64,000 bases of DNA from positions 248,001-312,000 of the forward strand of contig JADJVE010000001.1 of the NCBI GenBank assembly GCA_016716715.1. Direction: 5' to 3'. The position numbers were made by a program, and so were the translations under genes. Under the pieces are notes generated by a model. The model made no database searches, was not told the origin of the DNA, and saw nothing but the letters and a program-made list of their open reading frames with translations. Shown piece by piece: positions 18,508-27,030 of the stretch. Position 1 is the first letter of the stretch, and every line of letters starts with the position of its first letter. The stretch comes from Acidobacteriota bacterium (GTDB lineage: Bacteria; Acidobacteriota; Thermoanaerobaculia; UBA5066).

Positions 18508-19379
18508 GGCCCGTCCCCGGACGGGAGGCGCGCGGCGAGGGAGGCGGCGAAGTCGGGGAACACGCGTCTCCAGTACGGCCAGTCGTGCACCCCGGTTTCG
18601 AGCCGGACCTCGTGGGCCGCGCCGACGGCCGAGGCGAAGCGGCCGAAGAACCCCGCGATCTCCGCGAGGCGGTACTTGTCTTCCGTGCCGCAGCGCACGA
18701 GCAGGAACGGCGCCCGTGCCGCCAGAGAGGCGTCTTCGAGGAGCATCTGGTAAAGGTCGTTCTTGCGCAGGACGTTCGCGACGGGATCGGCGCCGAAGGC
18801 GGCCTCGAGAGACGGCTTGAGGAAGAAGGGGAGCGCGGCGACGGAGGGAACGCACAGCTGCTGGATCGCGGGCGAGAGGCCGCCCGCCGCGGTGAAGAGA
18901 TCCGGCCGGGCGAGGGCCCAGCGCAGGGCGCCGTAGCCGCCCATCGAGATGCCCGCGGCGACGCGTCCGTCGCGCGACGCGCGCGTGCGAAACGTCCGGT
19001 CCACGAACGGCACGAGGTCGTCCGTGAGGAACGCGGCCATCCGCCGCGCGCCGCCCTGCGCGTCCACCCACCAGGTGCCGGAGCCGCGCGGACAGACGAC
19101 GATCATCTCGGGGAGACGCCCGGCGCGCATCGCCGCGTCGAGCGCGTCCATCACGCCCTGCCGGAAGAGCACCGCCTCGTCGCCCTGCCCGTCGTGCAGG
19201 AAGTAGAGGACCGGGTACCGCCGGAGAGGCGTTGCTTCGTACGAGGGCGGCGTCGCGACGGCGACGGGGACCGGCCCCGGCATGTTTCGCGTGGGCACGC
19301 GCTCGTCGCGCCGCGCGGCCCGCGCCGCCGGGGCGGCGGCGAGCAGCGCGAGAAGCACGCACGCGAAACGACGTCTCAT
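18504..19379 (-). CDS. Secreted alpha/beta-hydrolase, esterase D-like
   Basis: A 291-residue protein with a signal peptide (CVLLALLAAAPAARA). The hydrolase core has PVLYFLHDG, the nucleophile elbow GISMGGYGAL with the catalytic Ser, and the histidine region ETGVHDWPYWRRVFPDF. This is the putative-esterase family that includes esterase D and mycolyltransferases. It probably acts on acyl or feruloyl esters in the periplasm or outside. It heads a three-gene minus-strand operon and diverges from the SDR gene. Confidence 0.9.
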   Translation of the reverse strand: MRRRFACVLLALLAAAPAARAARRDERVPTRNMPGPVPVAVATPPSYEATPLRRYPVLYFLHDGQGDEAVLFRQGVMDALDAAMRAGRLPEMIVVCPRGSGTWWVDAQGGARRMAAFLTDDLVPFVDRTFRTRASRDGRVAAGISMGGYGALRWALARPDLFTAAGGLSPAIQQLCVPSVAALPFFLKPSLEAAFGADPVANVLRKNDLYQMLLEDASLAARAPFLLVRCGTEDKYRLAEIAGFFGRFASAVGAAHEVRLETGVHDWPYWRRVFPDFAASLAARLPSGDGP

Positions 19380-19412
19380 GACGGGATTCTAGGAGCCTGC
19401 TAACCTTTCTCC

Positions 19413-20153
19413 ATGCCCCTCTTTCTCGAAGGTCAGACGGCGATCGTCACGGGCGGCGGGCGCGGGATCGGGCGCGCAATCGCCCTTGCGTTCGCGCGCG
19501 AAGGGGCGACGGTCGCGCTCGCGTCCCGTTCCGCCGACGAGGTCGAACGGACGGCGGCCGAGATCCGCTCGAGCGGCGGGCGGGCCCTGGCGGTCCCCAC
19601 GGACGTGACGTCCCGGGCCGCCGTCGAGGCTCTCGTGGCGCGGACGCTGGAGGAGACACGGCGCATCGACGTCGTCGTGAACAACGCGGGCGTCTTCGTG
19701 TGGCGGGCGTTCGCGAAGCTCGAGGAGGACGACTGGGACCGGATCCTCGACACGAACCTCAAGGCCAGCTACCTGCTCGCGCGGGCGGCGCTCCCGGCGC
19801 TCTCGGCGTCGGGGCATGGCCGCGTCGTGAACGTCGCGTCGATCCACGGCTCCGTGGGCGAGGCGAACGTCGTCGCGCACTGCGCGGCGAAGTTCGGGCT
19901 CGTCGGGCTCACGAAGGCCCTCGCGGCCGAGCTGCGCGGCGTCGGCGTCACGGTGAACGCCGTCAGCCCCGGCGCGACGGACAACAAGAGCCTCGATCTC
20001 GACCCGCCCGCCCACGCCGAGCCCCTGAAGGAAAAGCTCCACGCCCGCGACGTGGCGGAGGCTGTCCTTTTCCTCGTCTCGCCCGCCGCGGCCACCATCT
20101 CGGGCGCCGTGCTCGACGTGTGGGGCGGAACGTCCGTCGCGATTCGAACGTAG
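19413..20153 (+). CDS. Short-chain dehydrogenase/reductase with Tyr-to-His change at the active site
   Basis: A 246-residue classical SDR with a Rossmann fold. Cofactor motifs are TGGGRGIGRAIA and VVNNAG. The Arg and Ser after the second strand (ASRSADE) suggest NADPH. The catalytic Ser is S143 (VASIHGS) and the Lys is K160. At 156, where YxxxK needs Tyr, the sequence reads HCAAK, codon CAC. The enzyme may therefore be inactive or use another mechanism. FabG-like enzymes reduce 3-oxoacyl or sugar ketones. It is a single gene between divergent and convergent neighbours. Confidence 0.93.
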   Translation: MPLFLEGQTAIVTGGGRGIGRAIALAFAREGATVALASRSADEVERTAAEIRSSGGRALAVPTDVTSRAAVEALVARTLEETRRIDVVVNNAGVFVWRAFAKLEEDDWDRILDTNLKASYLLARAALPALSASGHGRVVNVASIHGSVGEANVVAHCAAKFGLVGLTKALAAELRGVGVTVNAVSPGATDNKSLDLDPPAHAEPLKEKLHARDVAEAVLFLVSPAAATISGAVLDVWGGTSVAIRT

Positions 20154-20176
20154 GAATCGGCCGGAGGGGCGCCTCC

Positions 20177-20809
20177 CTAGTCGACGAGGCCCTTGGCCTT
20201 CAGGTCCTTGCGAACGGCTTTCGTGACGTCCCGGACGAGCTCCCGGGCCGAGTCGGGGTTCTTGGTCTCGGTCGAGCCTCCCCAGACGAGCTTGTCGGTC
20301 GTCATGTCGTAGATGTTGGTTTCGAGCGTGATGAAGGTCTGCGTCTTCGTGTAGCTCGTGTTCGCGGCGACGTACGGGACGCCCCAGCTCGTGCCCCAGT
20401 AGCCGTAGTACGTGTAGAACGTCCAGTAGTACGTCGGGCGGGCGGCGCCGGCCTCGCGCGACATTCCGCCGTCCCCGCCGAGGGAGCGGAGGAGGACCAC
20501 GCCGTCGAAGCCGCCCGCCTTGATCGCCGCGACCGCCTTCTCCTTGTCGCCGGCGTCCGCCTCGGAGAGGATCGTGTAGCCGCGCGTGCACGCCGTCTTC
20601 ACGACGTTCTTGCAGATCTCGTCCTCGGCCGTGCGGCGGAGGGACGCGTCCTTCGTCGCGACGATCGCGAGGACGTTCTTGAACTTCATCTTGCCGAACT
20701 GCGGGTCGGCCCAGCTCTCCTTGACCTTCGTGCCGGCGTGCGCGGCGGAGGCGAAAGCGAGGGAGGCGAGGACGGCGAGGATCGCGAGGGATGCGCGTTT
20801 TGTCGACAT
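20177..20809 (-). CDS. Secreted DUF4136-like protein of unknown function
   Basis: A 210-residue protein starting at the ATG at 20809. A clean signal peptide (LAILAVLASLAFASAAHA) precedes a mature domain with KNVLAIVATKDASLRRTAED, GYTILSEADAGD, GFDGVVLLRSLGG and YDMTTDKLVWGGSTET. This order resembles periplasmic DUF4136-type proteins, often lipoproteins in envelope stress contexts, but here there is no lipobox. The aromatic YYWTFYTYYGYW patch in the middle is unusual. It is monocistronic and divergent from tRNA-Arg. Confidence 0.8.
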   Translation of the reverse strand: MSTKRASLAILAVLASLAFASAAHAGTKVKESWADPQFGKMKFKNVLAIVATKDASLRRTAEDEICKNVVKTACTRGYTILSEADAGDKEKAVAAIKAGGFDGVVLLRSLGGDGGMSREAGAARPTYYWTFYTYYGYWGTSWGVPYVAANTSYTKTQTFITLETNIYDMTTDKLVWGGSTETKNPDSARELVRDVTKAVRKDLKAKGLVD

Positions 20810-20868
20810 GGGGCGAGAGCTTAGCCGATGCTCGGTGCTACAGTAATTTCGCTTCGCAGGCACCGCAC

Positions 20869-20945
20869 CTGCCCGTAGCTCAGTTGGATAGAGCATCGGC
20901 CTTCTAAGCCGAGGGTCACCGGTTCGAATCCGGTCGGGCAGGCCA
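20869..20945 (+). tRNA. tRNA-Arg (anticodon TCT)
   Basis: A 77-base cloverleaf with acceptor CTGCCCG/CGGGCAG, discriminator G and encoded CCA. The anticodon stem TCGGC/GCCGA holds CTTCTAA, giving TCT for AGA codons. The D and T arms are standard. Confidence 0.96.
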
Positions 20946-20998
20946 TTGATTTGAAAGAACGGCTGCAGCTTCGGGCGTTACCGGGGAGAATCCGCGGA

Positions 20999-21616
20999 AT
21001 GCGCCGTCTCCTCGTCCTTTCTGTGCTGATGCTCGCCGCGGTTGCGCCCGCCAACGCCCAGGACGGCGTCGGGGAGCTGACCCCAATCATCGGTTTCCGG
21101 GCGGGGGGAACCCTGAACGACGCCGTCACCGGCGAGTCCTTCTCCATCCAGCCGTCGTGGTCCTGGGGGGTCGTGGCGGGGATCTCGCTCGGTTCCCCGA
21201 ACCTCATCATCGAGGCGACCTACATGCAGCAGCTCACGCGCGCGTCGAGCGACGTCACGTTCGGCGGGGGTCTCGGGGGTCTCCACGACATGAGGATCCA
21301 GACCGCGCTCGCGGGCGTGCAGTGGGACTTCTCGCCCAAGGCCCGGGTCCGTCCGCTGGTCTCGGCCGCCGTCGGCGCGACGTCCCTCGAGGCACAGGGG
21401 GGAGGCCAGGTGACGTCCTTCACGGCGTCCCTCTCGGGCGGCGTCAAGGTGATGGCGACCCGCAACTTCGGCGCCCGCCTCGAGCTCCGGACGCTCGCTC
21501 TCTTCTCGGGCGGCTCGCTGAAGGGCCTCTGTCAGTTCTCGGAGTGCATGGTCGGGCTCACCGGCTGGGGAACGCTTCAGGTGGACGTGTCCATCGGAAC
21601 GCTGTTCTCGTTCTGA
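20999..21616 (+). CDS. Small outer-membrane beta-barrel protein
   Basis: A 205-residue protein. The ATG at 20999 is chosen because GGGGAG lies just upstream and it yields a signal peptide (LVLSVLMLAAVAPANAQ). The mature chain has alternating amphipathic strands such as WSWGVVAGISLG, NLIIEATYMQQL and GVQWDFSPKARVRPLVSA, and it ends VSIGTLFSF. The C-terminal Phe and beta pattern fit an OmpW/OmpX-type barrel of about eight strands. The function is unknown. It follows tRNA-Arg and converges with the DUF3943 gene. Confidence 0.83.
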   Translation: MRRLLVLSVLMLAAVAPANAQDGVGELTPIIGFRAGGTLNDAVTGESFSIQPSWSWGVVAGISLGSPNLIIEATYMQQLTRASSDVTFGGGLGGLHDMRIQTALAGVQWDFSPKARVRPLVSAAVGATSLEAQGGGQVTSFTASLSGGVKVMATRNFGARLELRTLALFSGGSLKGLCQFSECMVGLTGWGTLQVDVSIGTLFSF

Positions 21617-21622
21617 CCGCGC

Positions 21623-22479
21623 TCACTCGGGTGGCCGGTAGCCGTTGTTGATCACGTAGGACGGGTTGAGGAAGAAGACCAGGGCCTTCTGCCCGAAGTT
21701 CAGGCGCCCCTTCCTCAGGATGGCGACCGACCAGCGATGGAAGAGCTCGCCGAGGGCCGAGCCCATGATCGACGTCGTGATGAGGTCCTGGATGCTCGGC
21801 TGCTCGGCCCACGACTCGAGGACGTACTCCCACATCACGGTCTGGAAGGCGGCGAAGCCGAAGGACTGGAGGACCGTCCCCCCCTGGGACCGGATCATGT
21901 TGTAGTAGAAGGCTCCCGCGTACGGGTGCCCGATCCAGTTGTGGAAGGGAATGTCGCCGTCCCAGGTCGGCAGCTCCGTCCACGCCCGGACGAAATTCGA
22001 GCCGGCGCGGCTGAGGGTCTCGGAGTCCCACTTCGTGTTCTCCTTCGGCAGCAGCGCGAGGACGACCCCGCTCGCGAGCTCCGTGCCCGTGATGATGAGC
22101 GTGCCTCGCCAGAACTTCGTGCCGAACGTCGCGGTCGAGTTCCGAACGCCGCGGAGCGGTTCGCCGGGGGCCGGCGCCGGCCGGAAGGGCGGCTCGAGGG
22201 GCAGGTCCCACCGGACATCGGGCCTGGCCGGGGGGTCCGTCGTCAGGGAGTCGAGACCGAGGGAGAAACGCCCCGGCGGTGGCTCGCAGCCCGAAGGCTG
22301 AGGCCGCTGATGGCCTTCGCGTCCGGTCGCAGGGCCGTCGTCGGCCCGGGCCCCGTCACATTCGCGAGAAGCGGGAGGCAGATGCCGGCGGCGAGCACGC
22401 AGCGCCGGAACCACACGGAGACCCACTCACTCGGCCGCAGCGAGGTCGACGAGCGGACTGCGGCGTCTCCGAGATCCAT
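21623..22479 (-). CDS. DUF3943 envelope protein, apparently frameshifted near the N-terminus
   Basis: The C-terminal 190 residues match DUF3943: HNWIGHPYAGAFYYNM, SFGFAAFQTVMWEYVLE, SIQDLITTSIMGSALGELFH and NPSYVINNGYR. Members are predicted outer-membrane-associated proteins of unknown function. This frame is open to 22426 but has no signal sequence. A second minus-strand frame from the ATG at 22479 gives one (FRRCVLAAGICLPLLANV) and ends at 22243. One single-base change, perhaps in the CCCC run at 22271-22274, would join them into about 285 residues. The OmpA-like gene just upstream is also broken, so a local assembly error is likely. Confidence 0.7.
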
Positions 22480-22492
22480 GCCGTCGACGCCG

Positions 22493-23309
22493 CTACTTCC
22501 TGACCAGTTCCACGCGCCGGTTCTTGGCGCGTCCTTCCTCCGTGCGGTTGTCGGCCACGGGCGTCGTCTGTCCGTAGCCCTTCGCGGTCATCCGGTCGGT
22601 CTTGATGCCGCGCCCCACGAGCGCGGCCCAGGGCGCGCGCTCCGGGAGAGGCGCAGGTTCGCTCGGGCGCGCCCACGTTGTCGGTGTGCCCGGCGACCTC
22701 GACACGAAGAGCCGCGGCCGCCTTGAGAGCGGCCGCCGCGTCGTCGAGAGTCCTGGCCGAGTCGGGCTTGATCGTCGCCTTCCCGGTGTCGAAGTTGACG
22801 TACAGCGCGATGAACCCGTCCTTGGCGAGCTTGTCGGCCAGCTCGTTCACGGCGACGTCCTGCTTCATCGCCTCGCGTTCTGAAACCGTCATCGAATACG
22901 AACCGTCGCCTTCGCCGGCCTGGAGGAACACCCAGGTTTCCTTGCCGCCGCGCAGGAACTTCAGGGTCAGGGCGTAGCTCGTGCACCCGTTCCCCATGCG
23001 CGGCATCCCCTCCTGGTCGTACATGGCCTTGCACCAGCCGGGTAGCTGGGTCGCCGTCCGCGTAGCCGAACGTTCCCGAAGTGACTCCAGCCGCAGACCC
23101 GGTCCCCTTCGTGGGAGGTAGCGCCAGCGCGCCGGACCCCCACCTCGACCGAGGTCACGGTCCCGATCCCTGAAACCGAGGGAGCCGCCGAGCGTGAAGC
23201 GGCTCGTGCGAAGTCCGTAGTCGGAGGGAGCGCGGCCCGCCTGATCCTGCGCAAGGGCGGGCGCGGCAGCCAGCACCAGAGCGGCGAGGAACGGGGCGGC
23301 TCGTCTCAC
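22493..23309 (-). pseudogene. OmpA-family outer-membrane protein, disrupted by single-base deletions
   Basis: The start is the GTG at 23309 with a signal peptide (FLAALVLAAAPALA). The middle (ALTLKFLRGGKETWVFLQAG, SYSMTVSEREAMKQDV) and the OmpA domain start (YVNFDTGKATIKPDSARTLD, VAGHTDNVGAPE) share one frame. The OmpA domain then moves to a second frame for ANLRLS and a third for WAALVGRGIKTDRMTAKGYG and the terminal ELVRK. Restoring one G near 22662 and one near 22643 gives a continuous peptidoglycan-binding domain. The stretch 23040-23200 also looks scrambled. It is either a decaying gene or, more likely, an assembly problem. The product would tether the outer membrane to peptidoglycan. 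Confidence 0.75.
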
Positions 23310-23372
23310 CTGCGGATCTTCTCACCGGCGGCTGCCGCGTGACCCGTGCACACTTCCAGAGTGGAGGCTCCC

Positions 23373-24179
23373 GTGAACGTGTTGCGAAATGCGCTCTGTT
23401 TTCTTCTCCCGAGTCTTCTCCTGGCGGCGCCGCCCGCACGGGCCGGCGACGCGCCCCGGCCGGCCGCCCTCGTCGGCAAGAGCTACGTCTTCCCGTCCTC
23501 CGCGAACGCGCAGGGGCAGTTCGGAGCGTACTTCAGGACGAAGCTGACGCTCTACAACCCGGGCGGCGACCCGATCACGGTCCGCGCGTTCCTGTCGACG
23601 CCCACGGGCGCCTCGCAGACCGTCTCGATCGCGCTCCCGGCGAACACCTACACGCGCTTCGACAATTTCCTGGACGACAAGTTCGGCTACACGGGCGGCG
23701 CGGGGATCAACCTCGCCGAGAGCACGCTCGCGAAGTCTTTCGTCGCGATCGCCGAGGTCTTCACCGAGAGCGACGCCGGGCGCTACTCGACGCCCCTCAC
23801 GGGTCTCCTTGCCGACGACGCGGTCGTGACGCTCGGGAGCCCGGTCGCGAGCCCGGTCTCCGTCGCCGCGGGGCTGCGCGTCGACGCGGCGAACCGGGCG
23901 AACTTCGGATGCTCGAGCGCGAGCGCGGACCCGATCCGGGTGCGGGCGGATTTTTACGCGTTCCGAAACTTCATCCGCTCGGCGACCACGAGCGCGACGC
24001 TCGACCTCGCCCCGCTCGGCTGGGCGCAGCAGGCCGTGCCGGTGGAGGGAGACGACGTGATCGCCATCTTCTGGGTCATCTCCGGGAACCCCGGCGCCGG
24101 CGTCTACTGCTACGGCGTGAACGTGAACAATGCGTCCAACGACGGGACGGCGATCCCGGCGCGAACCTGGTCGCCGTGA
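23373..24179 (+). CDS. Secreted protein with the lineage's beta-rich surface repeat
   Basis: A 268-residue protein. The GTG at 23373 has GGAGG 6 bases before it and gives a signal peptide (FLLPSLLLAAPPARA), so it is preferred over an upstream in-frame start. The mature domain contains YFRTKLTLYNPGGDPITVRA, LPANTYTRFDNFLDDKFGY and AIAEVFTESDAGRYSTPL. It resembles the C-terminal repeats of the subtilase at 53589-56661 (TTELALTNRGTTDATITY and equivalents). Such domains are common in secreted acidobacterial proteins; adhesion or complex assembly is a guess. It diverges from the OmpA-like gene. Confidence 0.75.
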   Translation: MNVLRNALCFLLPSLLLAAPPARAGDAPRPAALVGKSYVFPSSANAQGQFGAYFRTKLTLYNPGGDPITVRAFLSTPTGASQTVSIALPANTYTRFDNFLDDKFGYTGGAGINLAESTLAKSFVAIAEVFTESDAGRYSTPLTGLLADDAVVTLGSPVASPVSVAAGLRVDAANRANFGCSSASADPIRVRADFYAFRNFIRSATTSATLDLAPLGWAQQAVPVEGDDVIAIFWVISGNPGAGVYCYGVNVNNASNDGTAIPARTWSP

Positions 24180-24231
24180 GTCCGCCGCCGCGGTTACTCC
24201 GGAGGTACGATGGGCGCAACGAGGTGACGCC

Positions 24232-25146
24232 ATGAAACGACTGCCGCTTTCCGCCCGCGTTCCCGCCGTGGTCCTCGCCGCGCTCGTCCTCACGAGCTGC
24301 GCCTGGAAGAAGGACCTCGAGAAGGTCCAGGCCGAGAACAAGACGCTCACCGAGGAGAAGGCCCGCGCCCAGAAGGAGCTCAGCGCCGCCGGCGCCGCGA
24401 CGGCGGAGATGCAGACGACGCTCGACGAGGTCCAGAAGGGCCTCGAGGAGCTGCGCGTCAAGGAGCTCAAGGCGGTCAAGACCTCGATCGCCCTCGCCCA
24501 GGAAGGCAAGCCCAACACGGCGCAGCGCGACGAGCTGAAGGCCGAAATCGCGGACATCCGCAAGGCCGTCGCCGCGAACCTCGCGAAGCTGGCGACCCTC
24601 CAGAAATCGCTGAAGGCTTCGGATGCGAAGGTGACGTCGCTCGAGAGGCTCGTCGGCGAGCTGAGGAAGCAGCTCGAGGAAAAGGAAGCCACCATCGCCG
24701 CCCTCGAGGACAAGACGAAGGAGCTCACGAAGACGACCGAGGAGCTGCGGGGGACGGTCAAGGAGAAGGAAGAGACCGTCCAGCAGAAGGAGGCCGTCAT
24801 CGCGGACCGCGAGGCCCAGATGGCGACCGCGTACGTCCTCATCGCGCCGAAAGAGACCCTGAAGAAGGCGGGCATCGTCGAGAAGAAGGGGACGGTCCTC
24901 GGCCTCGGCGGCAACTACAAGCAGACGGGCCAGTTCGACGAGACCCTCTTCAAGGCGGTCGACACGCGCAAGGTGACGACGTTCGACGTCCCGGCCGCCC
25001 CGGACAAGGCCCGGGTCCTCTCGGACCACCCGAAGGACAGCTACACGCTCGCCGCCGCCGGCGAGAAGGCGAGCATCCTGACCGTGACGGACGCCGCCCG
25101 CTTCTGGAAGGGGAGCAAGTACCTGGTCGTGATGCTGCCCAACTGA
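24232..25146 (+). CDS. Coiled-coil lipoprotein
   Basis: A 304-residue protein with a lipoprotein signal: LAALVLTSCAW, Cys23 as the lipidation site. Residues about 27-215 are a nearly continuous coiled coil rich in Glu, Lys and Ala. A globular tail of about 85 residues contains TAYVLIAPKETLKKAGIVEKKGTVLG and KYLVVMLPN. This layout matches periplasmic lipoproteins whose tail resembles a Cbp1/DUF-type module found in Bacteroidetes and Acidobacteria. The function is unknown; it may span or stiffen the periplasm. A possible operator overlaps its stop codon (25144-25159). Confidence 0.82.
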   Translation: MKRLPLSARVPAVVLAALVLTSCAWKKDLEKVQAENKTLTEEKARAQKELSAAGAATAEMQTTLDEVQKGLEELRVKELKAVKTSIALAQEGKPNTAQRDELKAEIADIRKAVAANLAKLATLQKSLKASDAKVTSLERLVGELRKQLEEKEATIAALEDKTKELTKTTEELRGTVKEKEETVQQKEAVIADREAQMATAYVLIAPKETLKKAGIVEKKGTVLGLGGNYKQTGQFDETLFKAVDTRKVTTFDVPAAPDKARVLSDHPKDSYTLAAAGEKASILTVTDAARFWKGSKYLVVMLPN

Positions 25147-25159
25147 AGCAAATGCCTCA
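25144..25159. promoter_or_regulatory. Imperfect dyad TGAAGCA-AA-TGCCTCA upstream of malic enzyme
   Basis: A 7-2-7 dyad with one mismatch, 49 bases before the malic enzyme ATG. It matches the perfect dyad at 32116-32131 and the looser one at 28205-28220. Its first three bases are the stop codon of the preceding lipoprotein gene, which weakens the case. Confidence 0.3.
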
Positions 25160-25207
25160 TGCCCGGGGCGGGCCGGAGGCCCACGTTGTAAGACGGAGGC
25201 TTCCGAC

Positions 25208-26965
25208 ATGGAGAAGTATTCGGTTCGGCACGATTCCAAGGGCGCGGCCCGGCTGGAGGTGCCCTACCGCGGCACACGGCTGCTCCGCCACCCCATCTAC
25301 ACGAAGGGCACGGCTTTCACGGAGGAGGAGCGCGAGGCGTTCGGCCTCGAGGGGCTCCTGCCCCATGCCGTCAGCACGATGGAGCAGCAGGAGAAGAGGG
25401 TCTACGCGAACATCTCGCGCAAGGCCGACGAACTCGAGAAGTTCATCGGGCTCGCATCCCTGCAGGATCGCAACGAGCACCTTTTCTACCGGACGCTCGT
25501 GGATCACATCGAGGAGTTCCTCCCGATCGTCTACACCCCGGTCGTCGGGAAGGCCTGCCAGGAGTTCAGCCACATCTTCCGGCGCTCGCGCGGCCTCTGG
25601 ATCACGCCCGGCCACCGCGGCCGGATCTACGAGGTTCTCGGAAACGCGCCGTTCGCCGACGTCCGCCTGATCGTCGTCACGGACAACGAGCGCATCCTCG
25701 GCCTCGGGGACCAGGGCGCCGGCGGCATGGGCATCCCGATCGGGAAGCTCGCGCTCTACACCGCCGCCGCGGGCATCCACCCGGCCCAGACGCTCCCGAT
25801 CAGCCTCGACGTCGGGACGGACAACGAGTCGCTCCTCGCCGACCCGCTCTACCTCGGCTGGCGCTTCCCGCGCCTGCGCGGGGCCGAGTACGACTCGCTC
25901 GTCGAGGAGTTCGTGCAGGCCGTCAAGAAACGCTTCCCCAAGGTCCTCCTCCAGTGGGAGGACTTCAAGAAGGTGAACGCGTTCCGGCTGCTCGACCGCT
26001 ACCAGAAGTCGATCACCTGCTTCAACGACGACATCCAGGGCACGGCCGCCGTCGCGGTCGCCGGCATGATGGCCGGCTGCCGCGTGACCGGAATCCCGGT
26101 CAAGGAGCAGCGCGTCGTGATCCTCGGCGCGGGCGCCGCGGGCATCGGCATCGCGCGCCTCCTGCGCGACACGTTCTCGCGGGCGGGCGTCTCGGGCGAG
26201 GCGCTCGCGCTCGCGACCGCGAACATCGACAGCAAGGGTCTCGTCGTGGACGACGTCGAGATCAAGGACGTCCACAAGCGCCCGTTCGCGTGGCCCGCGG
26301 CCCTCGCCGCGAAGTACGGCCTCGGCCCCGGCGCGCCGCGCGACCTCCTCGCGGTCGTGAAGGCCGTCAAGCCCACGGTGCTCATCGGGACGTCCGGCGA
26401 GCCCGGCACGTTCACCGAAGCGATCATCCGCGAGATGGCCAAGCACGTCGAGCGGCCGGTCATCTTCCCGATGTCGAATCCGACGAGCAAGACCGAAGCG
26501 AAGCCGGTCGACCTCGTGAAGTGGACCGACGGCCGCGCCCTCATGGCGACCGGCAGCCCGTTCGACCCCGTCCCGCACGGCGGAAAAAAGATCGTCGTCG
26601 GCCAGGGCAACAACGCGTTCATCTTCCCGGGCGTCGGGCTCGGCGTCCTCGTCTCCGAGGCGAAGGAGGTCACGGAGGCGATGTTCGCCGCCGCCGCCAA
26701 GGCCCTTGCCGACGAGGTGAAGGCCTCCGACCTCGCGTCCGGCAGCCTCTTCCCGTCCACGTCGGAGATTCGGCGCGTCAGCACCGCCGTCGCCGTTGCG
26801 GTCGTCAAGGTCGCGCGCGACTCCGGGCTCGGCAAGGCCATCCCGGACGCCGAGATCCCGAAGGTCGTCGCCGCCGCGATGTGGAACCCGGCGTACCTGC
26901 CGACCGTGGCCGTGCCGCTGCGCTCGGACGTCCACGCGGACGACTTCGTTCCCGCGCTGGTCTAG
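25208..26965 (+). CDS. maeA: NAD-dependent malic enzyme (malate dehydrogenase, decarboxylating)
   Basis: A 585-residue enzyme, the size of the large SfcA/MaeA type. It oxidatively decarboxylates malate to pyruvate, with NAD preferred in this class. Motifs include VYTPVVGKACQEFS, the catalytic LGLGDQGAGGMGIPIGKL with its Lys, the metal-binding CFNDDIQGTAAV, and the Rossmann VILGAGAAGIGIARLL. The start ATG has GGAGG about 9 bases upstream. It is a single gene ended by a strong hairpin. It would feed C4 acids, imported for example by the dicarboxylate symporter at 49023, into pyruvate. Confidence 0.96.
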   Translation: MEKYSVRHDSKGAARLEVPYRGTRLLRHPIYTKGTAFTEEEREAFGLEGLLPHAVSTMEQQEKRVYANISRKADELEKFIGLASLQDRNEHLFYRTLVDHIEEFLPIVYTPVVGKACQEFSHIFRRSRGLWITPGHRGRIYEVLGNAPFADVRLIVVTDNERILGLGDQGAGGMGIPIGKLALYTAAAGIHPAQTLPISLDVGTDNESLLADPLYLGWRFPRLRGAEYDSLVEEFVQAVKKRFPKVLLQWEDFKKVNAFRLLDRYQKSITCFNDDIQGTAAVAVAGMMAGCRVTGIPVKEQRVVILGAGAAGIGIARLLRDTFSRAGVSGEALALATANIDSKGLVVDDVEIKDVHKRPFAWPAALAAKYGLGPGAPRDLLAVVKAVKPTVLIGTSGEPGTFTEAIIREMAKHVERPVIFPMSNPTSKTEAKPVDLVKWTDGRALMATGSPFDPVPHGGKKIVVGQGNNAFIFPGVGLGVLVSEAKEVTEAMFAAAAKALADEVKASDLASGSLFPSTSEIRRVSTAVAVAVVKVARDSGLGKAIPDAEIPKVVAAAMWNPAYLPTVAVPLRSDVHADDFVPALV

Positions 26966-26972
26966 CTTTCCG

Positions 26973-27004
26973 GAGGCGCCGGCCCGTTTGCGGGCCGGCG
27001 CCTC
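26973..27004 (+). terminator. Strong hairpin after malic enzyme, no T-tract
   Basis: A perfect 14-base-pair stem, GAGGCGCCGGCCCG / CGGGCCGGCGCCTC, with a TTTG loop starts 7 bases after the stop. No T run follows, so termination may need Rho, or the hairpin may only protect the mRNA 3' end. Confidence 0.7.
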
Positions 27005-27030
27005 GTCCGGCCTGATAGCCTTCGGGCACG

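Noticed and set aside
20810..20896. N-terminal extension of the DUF4136-like protein
   Set aside because: It would run into the tRNA-Arg gene, and the signal peptide begins at the ATG at 20809.
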